From JBBKWQ01 sp037969115 (GTDB lineage: Bacteria; Actinomycetota; Acidimicrobiia; Acidimicrobiales; Ilumatobacteraceae), in the NCBI GenBank assembly GCA_037969115.1, contig JBBKWQ010000224.1, forward strand, positions 1 through 8,832: DNA of 8,832 nt, read 5' to 3'. Made by a program: the position numbers and the translations under genes. Shown piece after piece: positions 1 to 5,543 of the stretch; within the stretch, counting starts at the first letter, position 1, and the number at the start of each line of letters is the position of its first letter. The notes below the pieces were generated by a model. The model was given only the letters and a program-made list of their open reading frames with translations. It ran no database searches and was not told where the DNA came from.

Positions 1-2
1 CC

Positions 3-521
3 TCGAACGAGGTGCACGATCCATTCCTCTCGATCGATGTCATCTTGAGCTGGGCGACGACACGGATCACATCGGTCGACGTGAACTTCGCCCTACGTGC
101 CGAGGGCGAGTCGGGGTACGACTTCCGAAAGCTCGTCCGGCACGCCTTCAACATGATCACCGGGTACAGCACACGTCCGCTCCGCATCGTCAGCGTCCTG
201 GGCTTCACCTTTGCGATGTTCGGATTCGGGCTGCTGATCTTCGTCCTGGCGCGATACGTGTTCGGCGATTCGGAGGTGGCCGGTTTCACGTTCATGGCAG
301 CGGCGGTGACGCTGTTCTCCGGGGTGCAGCTGCTCAGTCTCGGGGTCGTCGGCGAGTACCTCGCGCGGATGCACTTCCGAAGCATGGGCCGGCCGTCGTT
401 TACGATTCGCGCTCGAGTGGGTCTGACCGGGAGCGAGGAGCCCGGCGAGCTCGAACACCCTCACACCCGGCGTAGCTCCACGGATGTCACGTCGTCCGCA
501 CCCGATTCGAACATGTCCTGA
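3..521 (+). CDS. Polyprenyl-phosphate glycosyltransferase, family 2, C-terminal part (5' truncated by window edge)
   Basis: This is the C-terminal end of a membrane-anchored GT2 enzyme of the DPM1/GtrB/ArnC type, which transfers a sugar from a nucleotide donor to a polyprenyl phosphate at the inner face of the membrane. The frame is open to the window edge, so the true start and the catalytic GT-A domain lie upstream; the GTG at 12 is internal. Visible family signatures are the R-x-x-GES-GY-x-x-RKL segment (nt 99-134), the YSTRPLR segment just before the membrane part, and two hydrophobic helices at about nt 186-260 and 285-359. The second helix ends in the typical GEYLARM motif. A polar, disordered tail of about 40 residues, rich in Ser, Thr and Glu, follows and is longer than usual. 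The gene converges on the hydrolase gene at 604. The exact sugar cannot be told from this part. Confidence 0.85.
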   Translation, partial: SNEVHDPFLSIDVILSWATTRITSVDVNFALRAEGESGYDFRKLVRHAFNMITGYSTRPLRIVSVLGFTFAMFGFGLLIFVLARYVFGDSEVAGFTFMAAAVTLFSGVQLLSLGVVGEYLARMHFRSMGRPSFTIRARVGLTGSEEPGELEHPHTRRSSTDVTSSAPDSNMS

Positions 522-552
522 CGACGGCAACGGCGCGTCGCCGTGCCGACGT
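521..552. terminator. Imperfect hairpin between convergent genes, possible bidirectional terminator
   Basis: The hairpin begins at the last base of the glycosyltransferase stop codon. The upper stem pairs ACGGCG (530-535) with CGCCGT (539-544) around a CGT loop. It continues below one bulged A (529) as GGC/GCC, then a lower part with one A-A mismatch. It lies in the 82-base gap between the + gene ending at 521 and the - gene ending at 604. There is no T tract, so this is a weak call, although actinobacterial terminators often lack one. Confidence 0.4.
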
Positions 553-603
553 CGGCGTCCTGAACGGACCGGCTACCGAGGTCGCACGTCGACCGGGGCT
601 CAT

Positions 604-1362
604 TCACAGCTCGGCGACGTTCTTGACGCGCTCCAGCCAACCCATCAGGATTGCGATCGCTCGCGGGTCGTGGCGCAGCCGATGCCCTGCGCCGACGAGC
701 AGGCTCAGGTCGGCGGTTCCATGCGCCTGGGCGAGCTGGCGCGAGTCGGATGGCGGCACGCTCTCGTCGTCCTCCCCGTGCATCACGAGCAGCGGACGGG
801 GGGCGAACCGGCGCGCGGCGACGGTTGGACGGAATCGCCGGAACGCCCGGGTCCATTCGTCGAACGACGACGGGTAGCCGGGCGTGCGGATCGCGCCGAT
901 CTCACGGGCGTGATCGAGGAACCGACGTGGGTGATCCGACCAGTCGTCGAAATCGGCCCTCGGCGACAGCAGTGCGACGGCGGCAACCCGCGGATCGTCG
1001 GCGCCGACGCAGATCGCAATGGAACCACCAGTGTTCGTGCCGACCAGCACGACGCGATCCACTCCGGTCTGCGCGGTGAGGTGGCCGATGGCGGCGCGAA
1101 GGTCGTCGATCCAGCCCTGGAGCGAGAAGTCGCCCGTGCTCTTGCCACACCCGCGAAACGTGAACGTCATGGCGACGTACCCGACCTCGTGCGCGACGCG
1201 ATCGATGAACTCTGGAAACGTCCCGCCCGAGCGGCGTGCATCGAGCGGTCCGATCGGAAAGCCGTGACACAGGATCAGACCGAGACGAGGCTCGTCCTGA
1301 CCGGCAGGGCGGGCGATGTGGCATGCGAGCGAGTTGCTCGCACTCGTGAACGTGTCGTTCAC
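604..1362 (-). CDS. Alpha/beta hydrolase with Asn at the nucleophile position
   Basis: The 252-residue protein has the alpha/beta hydrolase plan of serine esterases and peptidase S9/dienelactone-hydrolase-like proteins. The oxyanion region is LCHGFP (31-36), followed by the strand and turn TFRGCGKS (68-75). The nucleophile elbow is at LVGTNTGGS (106-114), the acid loop at MHGEDDESVP with Asp199 expected as the triad acid, and the triad His is His227 in GAGHRL. The elbow should read G-x-S-x-G but reads G-T-N-T-G: codon AAC gives Asn110 where the catalytic Ser (or Cys/Asp) should be, while Asp and His are kept. Classical ester hydrolysis is therefore doubtful. It starts with GTG, overlapping the TGA of the upstream 74-residue gene (GTGA, 1359-1362), which implies translational coupling. 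No signal peptide is seen, so it is probably cytoplasmic. Fold assignment is firm; substrate unknown. Confidence 0.85.
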   Translation of the reverse strand: MNDTFTSASNSLACHIARPAGQDEPRLGLILCHGFPIGPLDARRSGGTFPEFIDRVAHEVGYVAMTFTFRGCGKSTGDFSLQGWIDDLRAAIGHLTAQTGVDRVVLVGTNTGGSIAICVGADDPRVAAVALLSPRADFDDWSDHPRRFLDHAREIGAIRTPGYPSSFDEWTRAFRRFRPTVAARRFAPRPLLVMHGEDDESVPPSDSRQLAQAHGTADLSLLVGAGHRLRHDPRAIAILMGWLERVKNVAEL

Positions 1363-1583
1363 GCGCGTGGAGCGCGACGGATGCGCCGCGAGCCTGGCTT
1401 GGCGAGCGTGTACCCCCGGTTGCGGGCTTCGCTCAGCGAATCCGGGCCGAAGCTGAGGCCCACGCCGCTGTCGACGATCTCATCGATGACCTGGCGGTCG
1501 GTCCAGTCCTCGAGGTCGTAGACGAGCTGTGTCCGCTTGTCTCCGAGGAATCGCGTGTGTTCGAACCGACTCGGTCGCTCCAT
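1359..1583 (-). CDS. Small conserved-looking protein, 74 aa, unknown function
   Basis: The frame is open further upstream, but protein-like composition begins at the ATG at 1583, and a good promoter ends just before it. The product begins MERPSRFEHTRFLGDKRTQ and continues with VYDLEDW, DRQVIDEIVDSG and SFGPDSLSEARNRGY, then a basic Arg/Ala-rich tail (about residues 62-74). It looks like a compact soluble alpha/beta protein with no membrane segment. I have the impression of similar small proteins in other Actinobacteria with the FLGDKRTQ and FGPD-x-L-x-EARNR blocks, but no function is known to me. It is the first gene of a two-gene operon, and its TGA overlaps the GTG of the alpha/beta hydrolase by four bases. 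The start fits leaderless translation. Existence is fairly certain; function is not assigned. Confidence 0.72.
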   Translation of the reverse strand: MERPSRFEHTRFLGDKRTQLVYDLEDWTDRQVIDEIVDSGVGLSFGPDSLSEARNRGYTLAKPGSRRIRRAPRA

Positions 1584-1590
1584 TCGGCAG

Positions 1591-1619
1591 ACGTTAGCCA
1601 GTCTGCGACCAACGACCAA
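1591..1619 (-). promoter_or_regulatory. Sigma-70-type promoter giving a leaderless mRNA
   Basis: On the minus strand, TTGGTC (1614-1619) and TAACGT (1591-1596) are separated by exactly 17 bases, a good -35/-10 arrangement. Seven bases separate the -10 box from the ATG at 1583, so transcription should begin at or within a base or two of the start codon. No Shine-Dalgarno sequence is seen upstream of the ATG, consistent with leaderless initiation. This also supports choosing 1583 as the start of the 74-residue gene. Confidence 0.6.
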
Positions 1620-1797
1620 GGCGCCGACGAATGCATGATTGCGACATGCAAACTGCTGGTTCGAGCGCTCGGTGCCCACCCGTAACAACGACTCAAGACC
1701 TAGGGTGCCGATGTCCCTTCCATGATGTGAACCGAGATCGACACATCCGACGTCGACGAGAAACGCAGGGATCGTGATACGTCCGAGCAACCCCACC

Positions 1798-2673
1798 ATG
1801 TCGAACGAGTTGAGAGCCGAGCTCGTCTCGACGATCGCCGCGCTCGACCTCGATGAACTCGCCGAACTGATCGCCGACAACATCGACGGCGATTCCGCGC
1901 TCGCTCGTGATCAGCTCCAGACCTACCTTAATGAATCTCTCATCGCCCTCGATCTCGTCGCTGTGCATCTGGAGTCGGGTGAATCCACATCCGGTTTCCG
2001 CGTGCTCGAGATCGGCAGCGGCATCGGCTTCTTCGCCGCGTTTCTGCACTCTCACGGTTACGACGTCGTCGAGCTCGAACCGGTGGGCGGTGGATTCGAG
2101 TTCATCGGCGCGGCGCGTCACGCACTCCGGTCCGACTCGGCTCCGACACACCTCGACATCGGTGTCGACGATCTCGACCCCGATCTGCACGGTCGGTTCG
2201 ATCTGATCTACTCGCTCAACGTTCTGGAGCACGTTCCCGACTGGCGGCACGCGCTCGACGCGTCCTACGACGTGCTCGCCCCGGGGGGCACCATGGTGCA
2301 GTCGTGCCCGAACTACACCTTTCCCTACGAGCCGCACTTCGGCGTTCCGCTGATTCCGTTCGCTCCTCAAGTCACTTCCCGCGTGCTACCGGAGCGAATC
2401 ACCTCCACAGGATTGTGGAAGTCACTCAACTGGGTAACGGTGCGTGGCGTTCGCAACTGGGCTCAAGGGCGTGATGCGCGGATCACGTTCGCATCAGGCA
2501 AGTTGGCGAGCGCCCTCGAACGGCTCACCACCGACGCAGACTTCGGCGACCGGCACAGCCGAGCCCTGCGCGTCGTCGCCGCTGGCATGAGCAAGGTCGG
2601 AATGATCGAACTCCTGCGCAAGATCCCACCGGCACTGACCTCCCCGATGGACTTCGCCGTTACACGGCCGTGA
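1798..2673 (+). CDS. Class I SAM-dependent methyltransferase
   Basis: The product (291 aa from the ATG at 1798) has a helical N-terminal part of about 65 residues and then a Rossmann-type methyltransferase domain of the Methyltransf_23/UbiE-like group. Motif I is VLEIGSGIGFF (69-79), which binds S-adenosylmethionine. The acidic end of strand 2 is VVELEP (90-95), strand 4 is YSLNVLEHVPD (138-148), and the post-motif is LAPGGTMV (160-167). The segment PNYTFPYEPHFGVPLIPF (171-188) follows; such a block occurs in some methyltransferases near glycan genes, and here it may line the acceptor pocket. An in-frame GTG at 1774 would add eight residues; neither start has a clear ribosome binding site, and 1798 was preferred because it is ATG and avoids a Pro-rich extension. 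It is single, with a strong hairpin after it. The methyl acceptor is unknown. Confidence 0.85.
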   Translation: MSNELRAELVSTIAALDLDELAELIADNIDGDSALARDQLQTYLNESLIALDLVAVHLESGESTSGFRVLEIGSGIGFFAAFLHSHGYDVVELEPVGGGFEFIGAARHALRSDSAPTHLDIGVDDLDPDLHGRFDLIYSLNVLEHVPDWRHALDASYDVLAPGGTMVQSCPNYTFPYEPHFGVPLIPFAPQVTSRVLPERITSTGLWKSLNWVTVRGVRNWAQGRDARITFASGKLASALERLTTDADFGDRHSRALRVVAAGMSKVGMIELLRKIPPALTSPMDFAVTRP

Positions 2674-2693
2674 CCGACACTTCTCGCCGAACG

Positions 2694-2728
2694 CGGATCG
2701 AGGGAGCGCATTGCGCTCCCTCGATCCG
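2694..2728 (+). terminator. Perfect 16-bp hairpin, intrinsic-type terminator
   Basis: A perfectly paired stem runs from CGGATCGAGGGAGCGC (2694-2709) to its exact reverse complement (2713-2728) around a three-base ATT loop. It starts 20 bases after the methyltransferase stop codon. No T run follows, so it is a hairpin-only terminator as is common in Actinobacteria. Its symmetry lets it act in both directions, between the convergent methyltransferase and MDMPI-like genes. Confidence 0.75.
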
Positions 2729-2734
2729 TCGCTT

Positions 2735-2756
2735 CTGATCACGCGGTGCTGATCAG
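2735..2756. repeat. Inverted repeat with two TGATCA sites
   Basis: CTGATCA (2735-2741) and TGATCAG (2750-2756) form a perfect 7-bp inverted repeat around eight bases. Each arm also holds the self-complementary hexamer TGATCA, so the pair may serve as a protein-binding site as well as a hairpin. It directly follows the terminator. Confidence 0.4.
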
Positions 2757-2792
2757 TCGTTGGCTGTTGGACCGGTCGAATCGTGTTGACCA

Positions 2793-2820
2793 GTGGGCAC
2801 GGAGGTGAATCTGTGCCCAC
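2793..2820 (+). promoter_or_regulatory. Hairpin presenting a Shine-Dalgarno sequence in its loop
   Basis: GTGGGCAC (2793-2800) and GTGCCCAC (2813-2820) form a perfect 8-bp stem. The 12-base loop carries GGAGGTG (2801-2807), a near-consensus Shine-Dalgarno sequence. The first three bases of the right arm are the GTG start (2813) of a 30-codon ORF, seven bases after GGAGG. The SD is thus open in the loop while the start codon is paired. This arrangement could modulate initiation of the small ORF. Confidence 0.45.
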
Positions 2821-2905
2821 GGTCTGCCGCTGGGACCACGCGCGGCGATCCGAACCGGCGGGGGTTGGCGAGTATTCGCCAGGCTGGTCCAGCCTGTCGG
2901 CCTAG
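2813..2905 (+). CDS. Candidate small ORF of 30 codons with strong Shine-Dalgarno
   Basis: A GTG at 2813 opens a 30-residue frame ending at TAG (2903-2905). The start has the best ribosome binding site I found in the window (GGAGG at 2801-2805, seven bases before GTG). About 24 of 29 sense codons after the start end in G or C, similar to true genes here. The peptide begins MPTVCRWDHARRSEP and has no membrane segment; it contains one Cys and two Trp. No + strand gene follows until 5555, so it is not an obvious leader peptide for a neighbour. It could be a real small protein, a regulatory ORF within a structured RNA, or the 5' remnant of a lost gene. Chance cannot be excluded at this length. Confidence 0.35.
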   Translation: MPTVCRWDHARRSEPAGVGEYSPGWSSLSA

Positions 2906-2914
2906 CGGCCAACC
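2863..2914. ncRNA. Compact four-way-junction fold, possible structured RNA or mobile-element remnant
   Basis: Within 52 bases, a closing stem GGTT/AACC (2863-2866 with 2911-2914) encloses three hairpins almost without spacer. These are GGCGA/TCGCC with loop GTAT (2867-2880), AGGCTG/CAGCCT with loop GTC (2881-2895), and GGCC/GGCC with loop TAGC (2899-2910). Only three bases are unpaired between arms. An alternative extends the outer stem to 7 bp (GGTTGGC/GCCAACC). It resembles a miniature cloverleaf but is too short for a tRNA and has no anticodon arm or T-loop. It is about equally foldable on both strands. The RNA interpretation is inference. Confidence 0.35.
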
Positions 2915-2994
2915 ACCTCCAGAGTCCCGTAAGAACAATCACTCATCCTGTGGACCACCTCCTCTCTCTGGTGCATCCAGTCAAGCACATTTCG

Positions 2995-3831
2995 TCAGAT
3001 CGTGTATGACAGGTTTTCGAGAATTTCGCGTCCGAGATCGAGGTCGCCCGAAAATTCCACGAGCGATCGGAAGGACGCCGCATCACGACGTCCACCGGCG
3101 ATCCGCGAGAACGCGATCACCGGCATCGTGAGCGTGGCGGTGGCAGGCCCGTCGAGTTCGTCCGCGACCATTGCGCGATCGCCCACGACCACGTGGATGT
3201 CGCGTCCAGCAGGCCCCGTGAGGCTGATGGTCACCTTGGTCCCTCGGGGCGCGGCGGTCTTCTTGCCGACCACGAAGCCCATCGCGGTGGTCATCTCGTC
3301 GAGCGACGTGTCGACGGCCGGTCCGGCGTCGTGGCCGGGCAAGTCGACAGCTGCTCGAATATCTTGTTCGTGCATCCAGCAGTCGAACGCGCGGATCTGC
3401 ATGAATCTGCCGTAGCTGTCGGGACCCGCAGGCGTGAACGACTCGGCGTTCCAATCCGCTTCCGACATCGCCCGCAACGTTCGGATCCGCTTGTCCGTGA
3501 GGGTGTCGAATCGTTCGAGCATCTCGTCGGGCGTGAGACGGGCCATCGATTCGACCCATGCCTCGTTGAACGAACCGATCTCGTTGCGGACGTGGGCGAT
3601 CGAGGCGGTGTCGGGCGCTGGTGGTGGCGTCTCGCCATCGAGCATTGCCTCCGTACCGAGTATGTGCGAGACGTTGGCCTGTACGTTCCAGCCGGGCAAC
3701 GCCGTCGGTTCGTGCCACTGCCTGTCAGTGAGCCCACCGACGAGTGCGCGCACACTTGCCCAGACCGATTCCAACGCATCGACAGTTCGGTCCTGCGGGA
3801 TGCTCGACAACAGGCGTTTGTCGTCGCTCAC
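2995..3831 (-). CDS. DinB-fold, mycothiol-dependent maleylpyruvate isomerase-like protein
   Basis: The 278-residue product matches the actinobacterial maleylpyruvate isomerase N-terminal family: a four-helix metal-binding DinB-type domain followed by a C-terminal SCP2-like domain. The N-terminal part shows LPGWNVQANVSHILGTEAML (45-64), with His56 as metal ligand, and the later ligand helix FDCWMHEQDIR (149-159), with Asp150 and His154 spaced as D-x-x-x-H. Members of this family use mycothiol as cofactor, or are uncharacterised relatives. The C-terminal part (about 185-278) contains the GPAGRDIHVVVGD strand pair and the VEFSGDLDLGREILENL ending typical of the family. The GTG start overlaps the TGA of the upstream membrane-anchored gene (GTGA, 3828-3831), so the two are translationally coupled. 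The family has many paralogues per genome, so maleylpyruvate is not necessarily the substrate. Confidence 0.82.
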   Translation of the reverse strand: MSDDKRLLSSIPQDRTVDALESVWASVRALVGGLTDRQWHEPTALPGWNVQANVSHILGTEAMLDGETPPPAPDTASIAHVRNEIGSFNEAWVESMARLTPDEMLERFDTLTDKRIRTLRAMSEADWNAESFTPAGPDSYGRFMQIRAFDCWMHEQDIRAAVDLPGHDAGPAVDTSLDEMTTAMGFVVGKKTAAPRGTKVTISLTGPAGRDIHVVVGDRAMVADELDGPATATLTMPVIAFSRIAGGRRDAASFRSLVEFSGDLDLGREILENLSYTI

Positions 3832-4280
3832 AAGAGCTCATCCAGTCCGGCCTCGGGCCCGATCGCTCCGATCGCCTCGAAGTACAGAAGGTGAGCATCG
3901 GCCACGTGTGCTGCGTCGACGTCATCGAGGAGTTCGACGCCGGCTTCGTCGGCCTGACCCAGGAGATATGCAACCAGGGTGTTCTCGGTGACCACGACAT
4001 CGTCGACGATCTCCTGGCGTTGGTCGACCGCCCGATCGGGCTGCAGCCCGTTCTCGTGCAGCCAGCGCAGGTGGAACACCAGGAGCTGCTCGACATCCGC
4101 AGGCGTCAGTCGAGCCTGGCTCGCCGGAGGGATGCGGTCGGCGACGAAGTCGACGGCTTCGTCGAGTTGATAGACCGCACGCGGTGCGACACCATCGAGC
4201 CGGTGCGCCTCTCGGCCGACAGTTCCGGCCGCGATCGCAAAAACGAGGACGGCCGCGACGACGGCGAAGACGATGATCAC
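3828..4280 (-). CDS. Membrane-anchored conserved protein of unknown function, 150 aa
   Basis: The product has one N-terminal hydrophobic helix (residues 1-19, IIVFAVVAAVLVFAIAAG) without a signal peptidase motif, so it is probably anchored. A soluble, helical, acidic domain follows: VYQLDEAVDFVADRIPP (36-52), LTPADVEQLLVFHLRWLHENG (58-78), VVVTENTLVAYLLGQADEAGV (95-115) and HVADAHLLYFEAIGAIGP (125-142). I recall similar proteins as frequent unannotated single-helix membrane proteins in Actinobacteria, but know of no function. The GTG at 4280 was chosen because the TM helix begins at once and a TAGGCT box lies six bases upstream. The gene is first in an operon with the MDMPI-like gene (4-base overlap). 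Confidence 0.72.
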   Translation of the reverse strand: MIIVFAVVAAVLVFAIAAGTVGREAHRLDGVAPRAVYQLDEAVDFVADRIPPASQARLTPADVEQLLVFHLRWLHENGLQPDRAVDQRQEIVDDVVVTENTLVAYLLGQADEAGVELLDDVDAAHVADAHLLYFEAIGAIGPEAGLDELL

Positions 4281-4286
4281 GGTTCG

Positions 4287-4292
4287 AGCCTA
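4287..4292 (-). promoter_or_regulatory. -10 box (TAGGCT) for a leaderless start
   Basis: TAGGCT on the minus strand fits TANNNT and lies six bases before the GTG at 4280, placing the transcription start at the start codon. No convincing -35 hexamer is seen at the usual distance; TTGCGT at 4306-4311 is too close. No Shine-Dalgarno sequence precedes this start. Confidence 0.4.
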
Positions 4293-4315
4293 CGCGGCTT
4301 CGTGCACGCAACGGA

Positions 4316-4332
4316 GAGGCGGCGTCCGCCTC
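4316..4332 (-). terminator. Hairpin after the acyl-CoA dehydrogenase gene
   Basis: AGGCGG (4317-4322) and CCGCCT (4326-4331) pair around CGT, with one further G-C pair outside. It lies 52 bases beyond the acyl-CoA dehydrogenase stop and just upstream of the next minus-strand promoter, a natural place for a terminator. No T tract is present. Confidence 0.4.
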
Positions 4333-4383
4333 CCGGTCGGTCTGTAATCAGATTCACGACAGCCGCCGGAGACGGCAAGTCGG

Positions 4384-5499
4384 TCAGAGACCGATGCGCT
4401 GCGCGAGCAGTTCGCGGTGGTAGGTCGGGTCTCCGAACAGCAGCTCGGAACTCTTCGCGCGCTTGAAGTACAGGTGTGCAGGATGCTCCCAGGTGAAACC
4501 GATACCGCCATGGATCTGGATGTTCTCGGCCGTGGCGTGGAAGTACGCCTCGGAGCAGTAGGCCTTCGCCAGCGAGGCCACCGAAGGCAGCTCGTCGTTC
4601 ATCTCACTGGCGCACCACAGCCCGTAATATGCCGCCGACTTGGCCGACTCGACTTCGAGCAACATGTCGGCGCACTTGTGCTTGATGGCCTGGAACGAGC
4701 CGATCGGCCGGCCGAACTGCACGCGGTCCTTGGCGTACTGCACGGCCATCTCGAGGACGAACTGCGCTCCACCGACCTGCTCGGCGGCGAGGCCGACGGC
4801 TGCGAGATCGAGCACCGTGGACAGCACCTCCCATCCACCGCCTTCGGTTCCGACGAGCGACGCTGGCGTGTTGTCGAACTCGAGTTTGGCCTGTTTGCGG
4901 GTCTGATCCATGGTGGACAACCCGGTGCGGGTGAGCCCCGACGCATCGCCGTCGACGGCGAACAGGCTCACGCCGGACGACGTGCGAGCTGCGACGATGA
5001 TGAGGTTCGCGGTGTGACCGTCGATGACGAACATCTTCTCGCCACTGAGCGTGTAGCCGTCACCCGAGGCGGTGGCCTGCATGGTGATCCCGGCCTCGTC
5101 CCACTTGCCCGATGGCTCGGTGAACGCGACGGTCGCGATCGTCTCGCCGCTCGCGATGCCCGGGAGGTGTGCCTTCATGGCTGCGTCGTCGCCGGACTGG
5201 ATCAGCGTGTTCGCAGCAAGCACGACCGAGGAGAAGAACGGTGCGCAGAGCAGCGAACGGCCCATTTCTTCGAGAACGATGCCGAGTTCGACGTACCCGA
5301 ACCCGGATCCGCCGTACTCCTCGGGGATGTGCAGCCCCTGGAGGCCCATCTGCTCGGCCATCTGGTTCCACACGGCTTCGTCGTAGCCCTGCTCAGTTTC
5401 CATTTGCTCACGGACGGACTCCTCGCTGCTCTTGGCCTCGAGGAACGCACGGATGGTGCTGCGGAGTTCTTCTTGTTCTTCAGTGAAGGCGAAGTTCAT
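4384..5499 (-). CDS. Acyl-CoA dehydrogenase, FadE28-like class
   Basis: The 371-residue flavoprotein is expected to introduce a 2,3-double bond into an acyl-CoA or to be the partner subunit of such an enzyme. Order: N-terminal helical domain beginning MNFAFTEEQEELRSTIR, with IPEEYGGSGFGYVELGIVLEEMG at 58-80; beta domain with the flavin segment VAFTEPSGKW (124-133) and LSGEKMFVIDGHTANLIIVAAR (151-172); C-terminal helical domain with YAKDRVQFGRPIGSFQAIKHKCADML (255-280) and IQIHGGIGFTWEHPAHLYFKRA (327-348). By eye, the usual catalytic Glu near the end (EGT in MCAD types) aligns with Phe355 of LLFGD, and the alternative Glu of isovaleryl-CoA dehydrogenase aligns with Ala233 in LDLAAVGL. Missing bases of this kind are known from two-gene ACADs with unequal subunits. 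The start at 5499 was chosen because the family begins with MNFxFTEEQ; the frame is open to 5562 but that extension looks non-coding. No partner gene is in the window. Divergent from the toxin-antitoxin pair. Confidence 0.9.
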   Translation of the reverse strand: MNFAFTEEQEELRSTIRAFLEAKSSEESVREQMETEQGYDEAVWNQMAEQMGLQGLHIPEEYGGSGFGYVELGIVLEEMGRSLLCAPFFSSVVLAANTLIQSGDDAAMKAHLPGIASGETIATVAFTEPSGKWDEAGITMQATASGDGYTLSGEKMFVIDGHTANLIIVAARTSSGVSLFAVDGDASGLTRTGLSTMDQTRKQAKLEFDNTPASLVGTEGGGWEVLSTVLDLAAVGLAAEQVGGAQFVLEMAVQYAKDRVQFGRPIGSFQAIKHKCADMLLEVESAKSAAYYGLWCASEMNDELPSVASLAKAYCSEAYFHATAENIQIHGGIGFTWEHPAHLYFKRAKSSELLFGDPTYHRELLAQRIGL

Positions 5500-5543
5500 G
5501 GACGGCAGTGTCGCCCGCCTTGCGCGAACGGTGCAAATCTGTT

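Larger units (their letters stand above)
2674..2994. other. Structured 321-base intergenic region between convergent genes
   Basis: Contents in order are the terminator hairpin (2694-2728), the TGATCA inverted repeat (2735-2756), the SD hairpin (2793-2820), the small ORF (2813-2905), the four-way-junction fold (2863-2914), and an imperfect hairpin (2951-2979, TGGA/TCCA plus CACC/GGTG with bulges). The octamer CCACCTCC occurs twice, at 2913-2920 and 2955-2962; both copies contain CACCTCC, the complement of the GGAGGTG at 2801-2807. I see no transposase remnant or recognisable protein other than the small ORF. Confidence 0.7.

Noticed and set aside
484..1521. Long + strand open frame opposite the hydrolase operon
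   Set aside because: It is antisense to two better supported minus-strand genes, is rich in Arg, Gly and Asp without any domain, and crosses the convergent terminator region; typical shadow of high-GC coding DNA.
1701..1706. TAGGGT as -10 box for the methyltransferase
   Set aside because: It fits TANNNT but no -35 box is found at 16-18 bases, and it is far from both possible starts.
2863..2914. tRNA gene
   Set aside because: The fold has a stem and three arms but is only 52 bases, with 3-4 base loops, no anticodon loop, no TTC-type T-loop and no CCA end.
2863..2914. Integron attC site
   Set aside because: The GTT and AAC parts occur in inside-out order compared with the RYYYAAC...GTTRRRY layout, and no integrase or cassette array is present.
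2908..2949. Minus-strand 13-codon ORF starting at ATG 2947-2949
   Set aside because: The purine-rich GGAGG before it is 11 bases from the ATG, and the ORF is too short to support; the purine run is better explained as the complement of CCACCTCC.
2674..2994. Insertion sequence remnant
   Set aside because: Many inverted repeats are present, but no transposase fragment, no matching outer ends and no target duplication were found; kept only as a possibility in the findings.
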